Part shown: positions 1 through 9,294 of the stretch, piece by piece
How positions within the stretch are numbered: position 1 is the first letter of the stretch
How the letters are laid out: each line of letters opens with the position of its first letter
Assembly: GCA_958430865.1 (NCBI GenBank)
Contig: CAUDNR010004299.1
Span: 4,927 to 19,091, forward strand
DNA: 14,165 bases
From: Entrophospora sp. SA101
Taxonomy: Eukaryota; Glomeromycota; Glomeromycetes; Entrophosporales; Entrophosporaceae
Reading direction: 5' to 3'
Made by a program: the position numbers and the translations under genes
The notes under the pieces: model-generated
Told to the model about the DNA's origin: nothing
Databases searched by the model: none
The model's input: only the letters and a program-made list of their open reading frames with translations

Positions 1-41
1 TAATTGGTCAATCAACAAATTGCATGGGTTAAAATTTTGTA

Positions 42-86
42 TTCCCTCCTGTTAATTTTTGTGTTCCCAGTACGTTCCCTCCTGTT
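42..86. repeat. Two direct copies of TTCCCTCCTGTT
   Basis: Identical 12-mers lie at 42-53 and 75-86 with 33-base periodicity, inside the putative pogo-like element. They are C-rich against an AT-rich background and may be subterminal repeats of that element. Confidence 0.6.
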
Positions 87-214
87 GTTGTTCCCCCCAT
101 ACCCCTAGATAATACTCACTGATTCATAGACAGATCGTCAATTAACATTGTGTGACAATAATTTTTATTAGTATCACATGCAACCAATAAAATTCTTACC
201 CTCTATAAATGCAT

Positions 215-269
215 CCCTCCATAAATGCACACTCTTGTTCATTCCCAAGGGGGGTGCACTTATGGAGGG
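215..269. repeat. Inverted repeat inside the pogo-like terminus
   Basis: CCCTCCATAAATGCAC (215-230) faces GTGCACTTATGGAGGG (254-269). The arms match at 15 of 16 positions across a 23-base loop. The right arm is part of the putative transposon terminus and the left arm is its subterminal copy. Confidence 0.7.
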
Positions 270-309
270 TTCACTGTATAATATATAAATATATTTAAAA
301 ATTAAAAAT

Positions 310-579
310 TTATAATTTAAATATAATAAAAATTGTACCTATATTATCAAATAAAAAGCCCATATTCAACTTACTTGTTGAATCACTATTGCAGTCAACT
401 TCCAGAAGAGGTTCCCCATCTCCAGATTTGGTTGTCCTAAATGATTCTTTCCTCCAGATATACACAACAAAAATACAAACTATGTGGTAAATTGATTGAA
501 GGTTTGTTAAATTGAACAATGTCAAACTCCTGATCTTATTTGAAAACTCTCTTTGATGTTTCCCCAATGGAAAGGACAT
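310..579 (-). other. Unidentified 89-codon open frame, possible gene fragment
   Basis: An open frame begins at ATG 579 and runs leftward. It encodes a hydrophobic stretch around residues 31-42 (SIYHIVCIFVVYIW) that could be a single membrane segment, then a charged part containing KSGDGEPLLEVD. Its middle is less AT-rich than the flanks. A GTAAGT donor-like site follows the codons for DSTS near 370, so the true coding part, if any, might end there and be spliced onward. I recognise no family, and no matching downstream exon is evident before the transposon end at 276. This may be chance or a relic. Confidence 0.18.
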
Positions 580-939
580 TACAAGTACATTAAAAAACTA
601 GGACTCATTTTTGACATTTAACTTTAATATTTGTCAATTAGTCATCATTTATCATTCTATTTTATTTATTTTTTTTTTTTATTGAACAAAATCATGTAAA
701 AAGTCATGTTATTTGTAATACTTTAAGAAGTATAAATATGCTTGAAATCTCTGTCAATGAAAAAAAAATTTAAAAACAATTGATTTTTCAATAATAACAC
801 TTTTGTAATAAAAATAACACTTTCATTAATTAATAAATCTGGCATGATTGTTTGATTTATAACCTTTTCTGATGATTAATGGTTTGGCCAACATTTCCTT
901 TTATTAGTTTTACTATATTGCTTATAGGGGTGCCTCAAG

Positions 940-1068
940 TAGGGATGGGAATGGTTTAACCCAACTGGTTCAACTGGCGGTTTGGTTTACACGTTTCAAA
1001 CTGCGGTTTATTGAACCAGTTAAACTCCAGTTCAAACTCCGATTTTTGAAACTGAGCTGGTTACACAT
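940..1068. mobile_element. Possible hAT-type transposon end (solo or truncated)
   Basis: TAGGGATGGGAATGG starts at 940. It resembles the TAGGGATGAAAACGG end of maize Ac, the type member of the hAT superfamily. Directly inside lie repeated AACTGGTT/AACCAGTT motifs, including a perfect 11-bp inverted repeat: AACTGGTTCAA (963-973) against TTGAACCAGTT (1011-1021). Motif-rich subterminal DNA of this kind is usual for hAT elements. The eight bases before it (GCCTCAAG, 932-939) would be the target duplication, but I found no second copy next to a matching inverted end. This would therefore be a fragment. Confidence 0.35.
963..1021. repeat. 11-bp perfect inverted repeat in the hAT-like end
   Basis: AACTGGTTCAA (963-973) and TTGAACCAGTT (1011-1021) are exact reverse complements separated by 37 bases. 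The nearby 10-mer AACTCCAGTT (1023-1032) recurs at 9317-9326, which suggests a dispersed family. Confidence 0.7.
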
Positions 1069-1330
1069 TACATTTCAAAATTGTTTGTTTTTATATTGTT
1101 TTATTCAGTTTATAAATATAAAATGTAAAATTATAAATAAGGTCTTATTTCTTTTAACAAGATAATTAATTACATTTATAATCTACTATGGTTACTAGTA
1201 CTATGACTTAAGAAAAGAAAAGAAAGATGTCAGCTACTACTATTTACTATTATTATCATTATATACAAGGGCTAAGAAGGAAAAATAGATTGATAAAGAA
1301 AAAATATTTTAATTGAATTGGATTTACCAA

Positions 1331-1405
1331 TTTTATTCAAATCATTCATTTTATTAATTTTATTTTATTTATTAGTTTTATTCAAATTATTAATTTTATT
1401 CAAAT
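1331..1405. repeat. Short direct repeats of TTTTATTCAAAT
   Basis: The 12-mer TTTTATTCAAAT occurs at 1331-1342, 1376-1387 and 1394-1405 in a low-complexity T-rich patch. This is probably slippage-derived. No function is suggested. Confidence 0.55.
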
Positions 1406-1680
1406 TACATATTAGTTTATTTAAGGGTAGGGGGAATCATGTGTTAATTTAATAGTAAATCCAGGGCTCAAATTTTTCAAAAATTCGAGTTTTCCCAAAT
1501 TAGTAATTGTCTTAAAAGTAAAACTATGGCAAGGCGCGTTGAAACAACTTCAAAATTATTTATATCTAATGTTGGTGTTTCTTAACTATTTGAAAGTACT
1601 TCAAGCAAAACTTCTTAATAAAAATTTGTAAATTTCTTCAAAAAACTTAACACGTTTCAAAATAAACATAACTTCTTCCA

Positions 1681-1724
1681 TAGTAAACACCTGCTCATTT
1701 CTTAGTAAGCACCTGCTCATTTCC
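1681..1724. repeat. 22-bp tandem duplication (two copies)
   Basis: The unit at 1681-1702 is repeated at 1703-1724 with 20 of 22 bases identical (core CACCTGCTCATTTC). A third start, TAGTAAAAG, follows at 1725. There is no coding context. Confidence 0.8.
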
Positions 1725-1964
1725 TAGTAAAAGTTACACATTCCATAATATAAAATACTTATTTGGCAAAAAATTCTCATAAAATAATAAAGTTCAATAA
1801 ATATTTGATAAATTGTTATCTACTAGTAATTATTTCTACACGAAGGCTTCTTATTTTATTTTATTTTTAGAATTCAAAAATGGTCAGTTGGTATAAGTCA
1901 TTAATTATAGATATTGTTGAGGGTGCTGAAGAAATGATATATTCTCATTCTTGGGATTATTATT

Positions 1965-1994
1965 TATAAATAAATAAATAAATATATATATATA
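1965..1994. repeat. AT microsatellite at the transposon insertion point
   Basis: A TAAA-type tetranucleotide tract passes into (TA)n and ends exactly where the Tc1-like inverted repeat begins. Because both flanks read TATA, the boundary of the TA target duplication is ambiguous by two bases. Confidence 0.75.
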
Positions 1995-2195
1995 CACTAC
2001 CTGGACAAAATGCTAGCACACGTTTAAAAGTTAATAGTACAAAAACGTACATAATAATAATTAAATAAAAATCGCCATTTCGTAGCTTAGGTTCACCAAA
2101 TTATATATGCAAAGTTTCACATCTCTAGTATTTTTATTAAAACGATGGTTAAAAAAATAAAATTTTGACCAAAATTTTTTTGACAAAATATTGCT
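1995..2195 (+). repeat. Left terminal inverted repeat of the Tc1-like element
   Basis: The arm matches the reverse complement of 3491-3692 nearly throughout, including a perfectly shared block around CGTAGCTTAGGTTCACCAAA. An outer transposase-site candidate lies at 2001-2016 and an inner degenerate copy at 2180-2195. Confidence 0.9.
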
Positions 2196-2369
2196 CATTT
2201 CAAAAAAAATTGATTGCTCAAAAATGCACATAATAATCTCATCTGAAATTTTGACATGTGATAATAAGCATCTTGATTAAACATTTTTGTTGTTTTGAAT
2301 TTTTTTGGAGCGAGGCATCATTTTTAATAAATTTTTGATTATAATCTACTGAAAAATTTTTATGTCAAA

Positions 2370-3395
2370 ATGTTACCTTTAAATGATAGTCAACATGGCA
2401 AAATTATTGGTCTTTATAAAAATAATGTGCCCAACCATAAAATATCTAGAATTCTTGGCTTTCATAGAACAACAGTTTCTCGCACTATTAAAAAGTATCT
2501 AGATCAAAAAGACTTTACAACCAAAAATTCAGCTGGTCATTCCAAATTAATAAATAAAGAAGGTCAAAAAATATTAAAAAACATTGTAAAGCAAAATAAC
2601 TGAAAATCTGCTGAACAAATCAAAAATAAATTTAATGAAAAAACCAGTATTAATGTTTCAACTAAAACCATTAGAAGAGCTTTGCATGAAATGAATATTT
2701 TTTCCTTTGTTCCTGCTGCAAAGTCTCTTTTAAATGAAGTACAAAGAGCAAATCATTTGAGTTGGTGTCACAAGAGAAAAAATTGGTCAGTAAGAAAATG
2801 GAAGTCTATTATTTGGAGTGACGAAAGTAGGTTTACAATATATAAAAATGATGGACCAGGACGTGTTTGGAGAACTCCTGGTACCAGATTTAATGTTGAA
2901 AACATGACACCTACTATAAAATTTGCAGGTGGAGGTTTAATGATGTGGAGTTGCTTTTTGGGAAAAGATTTAGGTCCATTAGTAAAAGTTGAGGGTAAAA
3001 TGAAAAGCGTTGACTACATAAAAATACTTGAAAGTCATTTGCTACCACTAATTGATAAAGATTTTGATAGAAAAGGCTATTTATTTCAAGATGACAATGC
3101 CCCAGTTCATACAGCAAAAATTGTTGAAAATTGGCACACTGCAAATAATATTAAAATATTACCAAATTGGCCAAGTCAGTCCTCTGACTTGAATCCAATT
3201 GAGCACTTATGGTCAGAATTGGAAAGAAGAATAAGAAGGCGCCCTAAAAATATTAAAAACATTAATGAGTTGGAGTCTGCATTCCAAGAAGAATGGAATA
3301 ACATTACAGACGATGTCCTAATAAAATTGATTGAGAGCATGCCAAGGAAGATTAAAGCAGTTATTGAAAACAATGGGTGGCCAACAAAATACTGA
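2370..3395 (+). pseudogene. Tc1-family transposase, interrupted by one in-frame TGA
   Basis: In the intact family this enzyme binds the inverted repeats and cuts and pastes the element at TA sites. The frame has 341 codons, and codon 78 (2601-2603) is TGA. Residues 1-50 form a helix-turn-helix (ISRILGFHRTTVSRTIKKYL). A second helix-turn-helix-like part (SAEQIKNKF, TIRRALHEMN) follows the stop. The DDE catalytic triad is present: D151 in WSDESRF, D242 in FQDDNAPVHTA and E278 in NPIEHLWSELERR, with 35 residues between the second D and the E, against 34 in classical Tc1. WPSQSSDLNPIEHLW is the family signature. No frameshift was seen. ATG 2682 could begin a product that keeps the catalytic core but lacks both DNA-binding parts. 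The stop may be a real mutation or an assembly error. Confidence 0.93.
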
Positions 3396-3490
3396 ATTAA
3401 CTATTACTTTGTTTATTAAACTTTAAAATTTCAGATATGATTATTATGTACGATTTTCAACAATTAAATTTTTTTGGTAATAAATATTGA

Positions 3491-3692
3491 AGCAATCATT
3501 TTCATCAAAAAAATTTTAGTCAAAATTTTATTTTTTTAACCATCGAATAATAAAAATGCTAGAGATGTGAAACTTTGCACATATAATTTGGTGAACCTAA
3601 GCTACGAAATGGCAGTTTTTATTTAATCATTAATATGTACGTTATTGTGTTATTAACTTTTAAACATGTGCTAGCATTTTGTCCAGGTAGTG
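3491..3692 (-). repeat. Right terminal inverted repeat of the Tc1-like element
   Basis: This is the reverse complement of the left arm, with scattered substitutions and a few one- or two-base indels. The first 26 bases from the outer end are identical to the left arm. An inner copy of the end motif lies at 3491-3508. Confidence 0.9.
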
Positions 3693-4072
3693 TATATGCT
3701 TTGGTTAATTTTGTTATTTTTACACACAACTGTTGATATACTTGTTTTTGTTGTTGGTTTGGTGTCTGTTGGTTCTCCCTTTGCAGTTTTGGATGAGGTT
3801 CTCATTCAACCTTTTGATTTAAGTTAATTGATTCATTGGATATTTTTGAACTTGGTTCTAATGGATGATTACAGTCTTTTGGAATTCTGAAGCTGTTATA
3901 TTGATTTGATTTGCTATAAATACAAAGTACTCCCACCAATTAAAATGGTTTTATCTTCGGTCTAGTAGTCCTTTGGTTGATTTATAAGAAAATTCAAATG
4001 TGTTGGAATTATATTTTATGTATTTATTTTATTGATTTAAAAGACAATGCTCAAACTAATTAATTGTTTACA
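3693..4072. other. Intergenic gap between the transposon and the 3' end of APC5
   Basis: No open frame of note was found. On the minus strand this is the downstream flank of APC5. The left half, next to the transposon, is T/G-rich on the plus strand and shows no repeat or gene remnant that I recognise. Confidence 0.6.
4023..4033 (-). terminator. Candidate polyadenylation signals of APC5
   Basis: Two overlapping AATAAA hexamers on the minus strand (4023-4028 and 4028-4033) lie about 40-50 bases past the APC5 stop codon at 4073-4075. That is a normal distance for a poly(A) signal, but the surroundings are so AT-rich that chance occurrence is possible. Confidence 0.4.
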
Positions 4073-7000
4073 TTATATAAAAATTGTGGGGCAGTAAATA
4101 TTAAAATCTGGTTGTTTAACCTTGTTTGTTTCATTTAACAAATATAACTTTTTAAATTCCTCGGCAACCTTGTCACGAGAAATCAAATCACCTTTAATAT
4201 TATATATATAGGACAGCAATTGAAGAACTTTAAGTAATTCAGATATTGATTCTAAATGTTTGAATCCTGATAATTTACAAATAATTATTATATATTTATG
4301 ATGAATTCATTGGTAATATTAATGAGTTTAAGAAAAAATTAAATACCTATTTTTGCATCTTCTAATGGTAACAAAACTTCATCCCAACTAATAGATTGCT
4401 CACCATTAGCTGTGTAATACAATTTAGAAAAAAATTAATAATATCAATAATAAGAAAAATAATAAGACTTCAACTCAAACGTATACAAACCATTCATATT
4501 TTGACTTATACATGCAATCATAGATTGTGCATAAATAAAATTTCCAAGTGATTGTAAATATAATGTATGATCGGCAAGAATCTAAATGAAAAAAATTTGA
4601 GTGATTTATAAATATAAAAAAATTTACAACAAATTATAATCAGTATCATCAATCTTGGGAAAGTTTAAAGTTTATACCAAATGCATAATATTCTCAATCA
4701 TAGTTTTGGCTTTATTTGGTAAATTAAAATGGATTAGTATCTGTGCAAGCCGTAATATTGCCAAGAAAAAGCTTCTTTGATAATGAAATCTTTCGCTAAG
4801 GCATAATGATTTTAAAACACACGGAAGTGCTGGTATTGGATTTTCTGCTTCCTGGAATATAATTTTTTTTAAAAAAAAAATTTACCGAGTGATTATTACT
4901 TATTATAATGTAAAAAAATTATACAATAAAAAAAAAGGTTAATTAATACAATACTATTTGAATTTTGGCAATTTTTAACAGGTAATTCGAGGACAACATT
5001 TGATTTGTAGAACCAATCTTGGAACTGTTTTCTGTCAAATTCCAAAGCAAATTTACTGCCTGCGTACATACATGCATATCAATAAATAAGTTAAAATCAA
5101 TTTAATAATAATAATAATAAATCAAATTAAATCCTAAATCAATATATAAATATATAAATATTATTCCTAGTTCATACCTCATTTGTTCTATCTATTTTAG
5201 CCAAATATGCAGCATGATTAAATTCAAAGTCTACATGAAAATGCTCATCATTATGACAGATAGCACGAATTTGAGTCTTTAGTGCTTTAATGTTTGCTAT
5301 TTCTTGTCTAAAAAAAAGTAAAAAAGAACGTAATATATTTATTAACAAAACTTTTTCTATAGACAATTTTTTTGGGTTAGGTTCGGTCAGTAACTTACCT
5401 TTCAAAGCTTTTTTGATATAAAACTTTTTCTAAACAGAGATTCCAAAGTATTGACAATTTGCGTACCCTAAGAAAATCACCCTTACGTTTAGAAAGAAGT
5501 TTTATTGCCTCCGAGTAATTGCCATTTGAAGCATGCTATAACAACAATAAAATCATTATTTTTGAGTTTTTAAAAACATCATAATAATAACAACAATTTA
5601 ATATCTACTTGATCTGCTAATTGACATATTGATGTTAAAAGATCTTCTGTATTAGGATTTTTACCCTCTTTCACACAATGGGAATATAAAAATGATAAAA
5701 TTGAGCTACCTGAAAAAAAAGGTTCACAACAATATAAATAAACAAATTAATTAATTGATATAACTTCAAAATCATTTATTTATATATATGTGTGTGTACG
5801 TATGTATGTACGTATGTATGTACATACCATAGACACTCCATATATTTGAATTTAACAATTTTTCTTGATATCTCATAGTTTTGGTTTGACAATTAGAGTT
5901 TAAAACATGGCTTTTAAATAATGAATCAAAAACTTCTGCAGGTGATGAACCCTAATTCAACAAAAAATTTTGTATATATAAGATTTATTAATAATGATTA
6001 TTAAATAATATTTCGTAAATGTAATATGTAAATTTTTATTTTTACCAATTGAACTTGACGTTGTGCGCTCCCAAGTTCTCCTAAAACATGCGAGTATATA
6101 TAATTTGTTTTTTTAGCTTTAAGTATAAGTGAATCAAGCAATTGTTGTTCAGTTGGTCCAACATTGTCAATTGGTATCTGATCAGTTGCTTTTAATCGAT
6201 ACAACCAGCTATTTTGTACATGTCAATATATATCAATATATGTTAAATAAATATTAAAGCATCGTCATTGTAATGGAGTATTTACCTTAATGCAAAACGT
6301 AAACATTCTTGATCATTACAATCACGTGCCATTTCAATTGCTTCTTTGATTGCCTGTAAGTTTAATAGAGAAATAACTTTAGGAAAATTAAAACCAATCA
6401 TGAAACAAAAATCAAAAGTCTTGAAAACAAACCAATATAGCTTGTTCTTTATGGCCAAATCTGGTATGTAAGACTACTAAATTTAACAAAACATACTGAT
6501 ACCAATTCCTTTAAAATATAAGATTTATATAATGAAAAATCAGTTATTAAAAATAAAAAATAAATCAAAATAATTGACTTGTTTATGTACCTATTTTCTG
6601 CCTCTAACGGACAACAGTTTGAATATTTGTAAAAGTTATTTAATGCACCTTCATAATCACCTGATTGCATACATTTAACATAACTGATAAATATAATGAT
6701 TATATAATCGTATTCAATGTATAATCAAATTTTAATGATAAGCAAATTATAATGATAATAATAATTTACTCAATATAATGCACTGCAGAAAGTTCTGGCA
6801 TCTGCTCATTTATCATTCGAATCTTCCTTTCAATTTCTTCAGGTACAACACCGCCATATTCTGTATTTTTGGGAATGGGAAATCAATTTAATGTATCTTA
6901 AATAACTAATATATATATACACACACATGTATATAATTTACTTACTGTGGAGATTAGTGATAATATAATGTAGATATGAAAAGGCATCACATTTTGCATA

Positions 7001-8194
7001 TAATTCTAATGTTAATTAATAGTAATTATTGTAAATAATTTAATTTAATGAAATTAGTTAAACTTATTAGCAAAATTATTCTAATAATAAAATCAAGAAA
7101 GTTCAATCAAACCTTGATTTTCGATATGATATTTGTGTGCAATATTATATAAAACGTGAGAATCATCGGCCAAATTATTGACTAATAGTGATGATTGATT
7201 TTTCAAAGTTTTCTTGTATTTTACCAAGGCATTAAATAGCTTGATGATATCACCAAAACTTAATTTATTACTTTCAAGACGGCATTTGCGAATATATATA
7301 CCAAACAAGTTGCTCTTTGAGCAAATTTTTGATGTATTTTTTTGCTATAAAAGTTGAAAGAATTTAAAATTTTAAAAGTTATTTGTTATTAATGTAATAA
7401 AATGATTAATTAGTAGTACCTTGGATGTGTTCTAAAAGTTCTCAATTAATGAAACAAAAAATGATTAATTCAAATTGCATCTTTATGGAGTAATTGAATT
7501 AATTTGAAATATTTGAAAATTATCATCATTACATACTTCAGTATCATCATCCAATAAGCCACTAGAAACTATAATAACCATAATAATAATGGATAAAATA
7601 TTTATATATTAATAAAAAACGAACTATAAGTTAAAAATAATAACAATAAAAAAAATAATAATAAAAATATTTCATACAATTGAAAATTTCAAGCAAATCG
7701 TGAGGACTATGTACATCTGCAAGCTAATATTTATGTGGTATATGTTTGTATGAAATAAATTATTTATTAGATTTTGTTAAATTAAAACTATAAATAAATT
7801 AAAATAAAATATACCTTTTTTAATAAAACCTCCTTTAATTTAATAGAATCATTGGGTGTTTGTAAATTTGAAATTTCATCACAAAATTCTTGTAATGAAG
7901 GCTCAGGAAAACGGAATTCACGCTAGTTTTAAACGTTTAAATTAATTAATGATATCAGAAGAGAAGATTGCTTTTGATGATCAAATGTCGAGGAAAATAT
8001 TTTACCGAGATCCTTTCAATTAGGAAAAATAACAAAGATTCCAATTTAGCTGTTCCAGAGGATAACTCAAAATATATGATTATTAGTAGAAGTATAGAGA
8101 TTTTATGTGGTGTTAGAATACTTGACTTTGATGTATGGATATATGAAGAATGTTTTACAGGACTTGAAAGAAAATTATCATCATTATTGGCCAT
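4073..8194 (-). CDS. APC5: Anaphase-promoting complex subunit 5 (APC5), 21 exons
   Basis: APC5 is a TPR scaffold subunit of the APC/C, the nuclear ubiquitin ligase that drives mitotic exit. Exons in transcript order: 8194-8006, 7922-7815, 7723-7678, 7568-7537, 7431-7420, 7344-7113, 7005-6946, 6860-6770, 6683-6591, 6508-6433, 6353-6286, 6208-6046, 5951-5828, 5709-5609, 5535-5399, 5307-5178, 5059-4955, 4851-4678, 4581-4491, 4409-4347, 4266-4073. All introns are GT-AG (73-118 bases), and the frame stays open for 762 residues (human: 755). Matches to the remembered human protein run along the whole length: LTPHKISILL (N-terminus), ESNKLSFGDIIKLFNAL, LNLVVLHTRFGHKEQA and FALSWLYRL (conserved TPR block, about residues 250-345), QLADQHASNGNYSEA, and KIAKIQI followed by EAENPIPALP. 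The start ATG sits in ACAAAATGG, and nothing upstream extends it convincingly. Exon 5 (12 nt) is the least certain. GTTTGA and GTAGAT donors are unusual but are supported by frame and homology. Confidence 0.92.
5791..5827. repeat. Tandem GTACGTATGTAT repeat in APC5 intron 13
   Basis: Two exact 12-bp copies (5796-5807 and 5808-5819) follow a TG run and end in GTACATAC. On the minus strand this forms the very start of intron 13, so the GTATGT donor (first intron base 5827) is part of the repeat. Confidence 0.8.
7420..7431 (-). other. APC5: Possible 12-nt microexon (exon 5) of APC5
   Basis: The 12 bases encode NTSK and sit between a CTTTTAG acceptor and a GTACTA donor, in phase 0. Skipping it leaves the frame unchanged but makes one 190-base intron, well above the 73-118 of all the others. 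The next exon repeats the peptide (QKNTSK). It could equally be an alternative exon or chance splice signals. Confidence 0.5.
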
Positions 8195-9294
8195 TTTGTT
8201 AGTGTTTTTTTAAAAAAGTAAAAATGAAAAAAAACACGAACATAGCGCCACAAAATAATTGTGATATCATGTGATCTCCATATAAGTCAAATTATTAGCC
8301 ATTCTTGTATATTTTCTTAATCTACCTGCTTTTAAAGGGCACAAGATGCATTCGCAATGCTGAGACGCCTTCTTGCAGTGGTCAATGTTTTCTTGCCCTC
8401 CTTTCAAATTATTATATATATAATCCATTGCTGAAATTTTTTCCAACAACTTTTGAAGGGGGTCTAACTTTTCCTTGTACTCTTGATTAATTCATATAAA
8501 GTTACGGATTGGGAGCGTATGTGAAAATTTCAAACTATGTTATTATGTTATTATGTAGGTTTTGAGTAATTGAAGTTTTTTTTATTATTATTCACTGGAT
8601 AGTTTCTAAGGCCTCTTCGATTAGTGCTAGAAACATTAATTTTATATAAATAATTATTAAATCCTAAGCTACATGCATATGCATAAATTCAATGGTGATA
8701 ATATATACATATTTGCAATTAACATTCCAATTCTTTTGTCTAGGTGCCGTATATATTAAATAAATCGCGTTCAACTAGCCAAGCAAGCAGTTTATGAGCC
8801 GAACCGTTCAATACTTAGTTACGGAACACCCGTAATTATTTTAACAAGTCGATCTTCCGGTCAATAAATATAGACAAGTTGGTTTTATAACGGAATTACC
8901 ATATATAAAAAAGTATTTGTCTCATGAACATTCGATCAAATTTTTAATAACAGAAAATTATCTTCAATCGCTAGGATTATCTTTTTAAAAAACTGGCCGT
9001 AATCAAGTTGCTGCCACCTTTATATGACACAATTATAAAAAATAACATACAGAATTTTTACAGTTTCTGGCGGTACAACTTTACTGCACAATTAGCCTTC
9101 TTCCAAGAAAGCTAATGCAAAAAGTATAAAATTTGATCGTTTCTTACGCAAAATTTTACTATGTTCCACCGAATCAGGTTCCAGCTCAAATTCTCACCAA
9201 AATTTTGCTGTCATTTTTTCTATTTTGTGATGTCTTGTTCTTATGAAAGCAGGATACAATAAATGTCTTTGAATTAGAGTGGGAGACCAACCAC

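Larger units (their letters stand above)
1..276. mobile_element. Right terminus of a pogo/Tigger-like DNA transposon, truncated by the window start
   Basis: Read on the minus strand from base 276, the sequence starts CAGTGAACCCTCCATAAG and runs on into a C-rich block. It is flanked outside by TA (277-278). A CAGTG... start next to TA is typical of pogo/Tigger members of the Tc1/mariner superfamily. The same core recurs just inside as CCCTCCATAAATGCAC (215-230), inverted relative to 254-269, and as a degenerate CTCTATAAATGCAT (201-214), so the end carries repeated subterminal sites. Further in, TTCCCTCCTGTT occurs twice (42-53 and 75-86). No transposase reading frame and no second end lie in the window, so the element, or a MITE derived from it, would extend left of base 1. 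The assignment rests on the terminal motif only. Confidence 0.45.
580..1994. other. AT-rich intergenic region without a supportable gene
   Basis: No open frame with protein-like composition was found on either strand. The region contains a T-tract (about 668-681), a possible hAT-type end (940), a T-rich short-repeat patch (1331-1405), a 22-bp tandem duplication (1681-1724) and an AT microsatellite (1965-1994) that abuts the Tc1-like element. I see nothing else with structure. Confidence 0.6.
1995..3692 (+). mobile_element. Tc1-like DNA transposon, structurally complete, about 1.7 kb
   Basis: Both ends read CACTACCTGGACAAAATGCT inwards and are flanked by TA (1993-1994 and 3693-3694), the target duplication of Tc1/mariner elements. 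The terminal inverted repeats are about 200 bp each and enclose one transposase frame (2370-3395) on the plus strand. Close to the inner border of each arm is a weaker copy of the outer site (2180-2195 and 3491-3508), which resembles the IR/DR layout of long-ended Tc1 elements such as Sleeping Beauty. The arms differ at roughly a tenth of positions by eye, so the insertion is not brand new. The transposase carries one in-frame stop, so this copy is probably non-autonomous, although its ends look usable. Confidence 0.93.

Noticed and set aside
2914..3373. Open frames on the minus strand across the transposase
   Set aside because: They are antisense shadows of the clearly recognisable Tc1 transposase frame and have no protein-family features.
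6449..6670. Reading the single open frame here as a separate small gene
   Set aside because: Only the first part (to 6591) matches APC5. The remainder reads through intron 9 into exon 10 in the wrong frame. The same holds for the short frames at 5172-5405, 6001-6204 and 7093-7308, which are exons extended into introns.
7968..8213. 81-codon plus-strand frame
   Set aside because: It lies opposite APC5 exon 1 and intron 1. The minus-strand reading has homology and correct splice sites, so this is a shadow.
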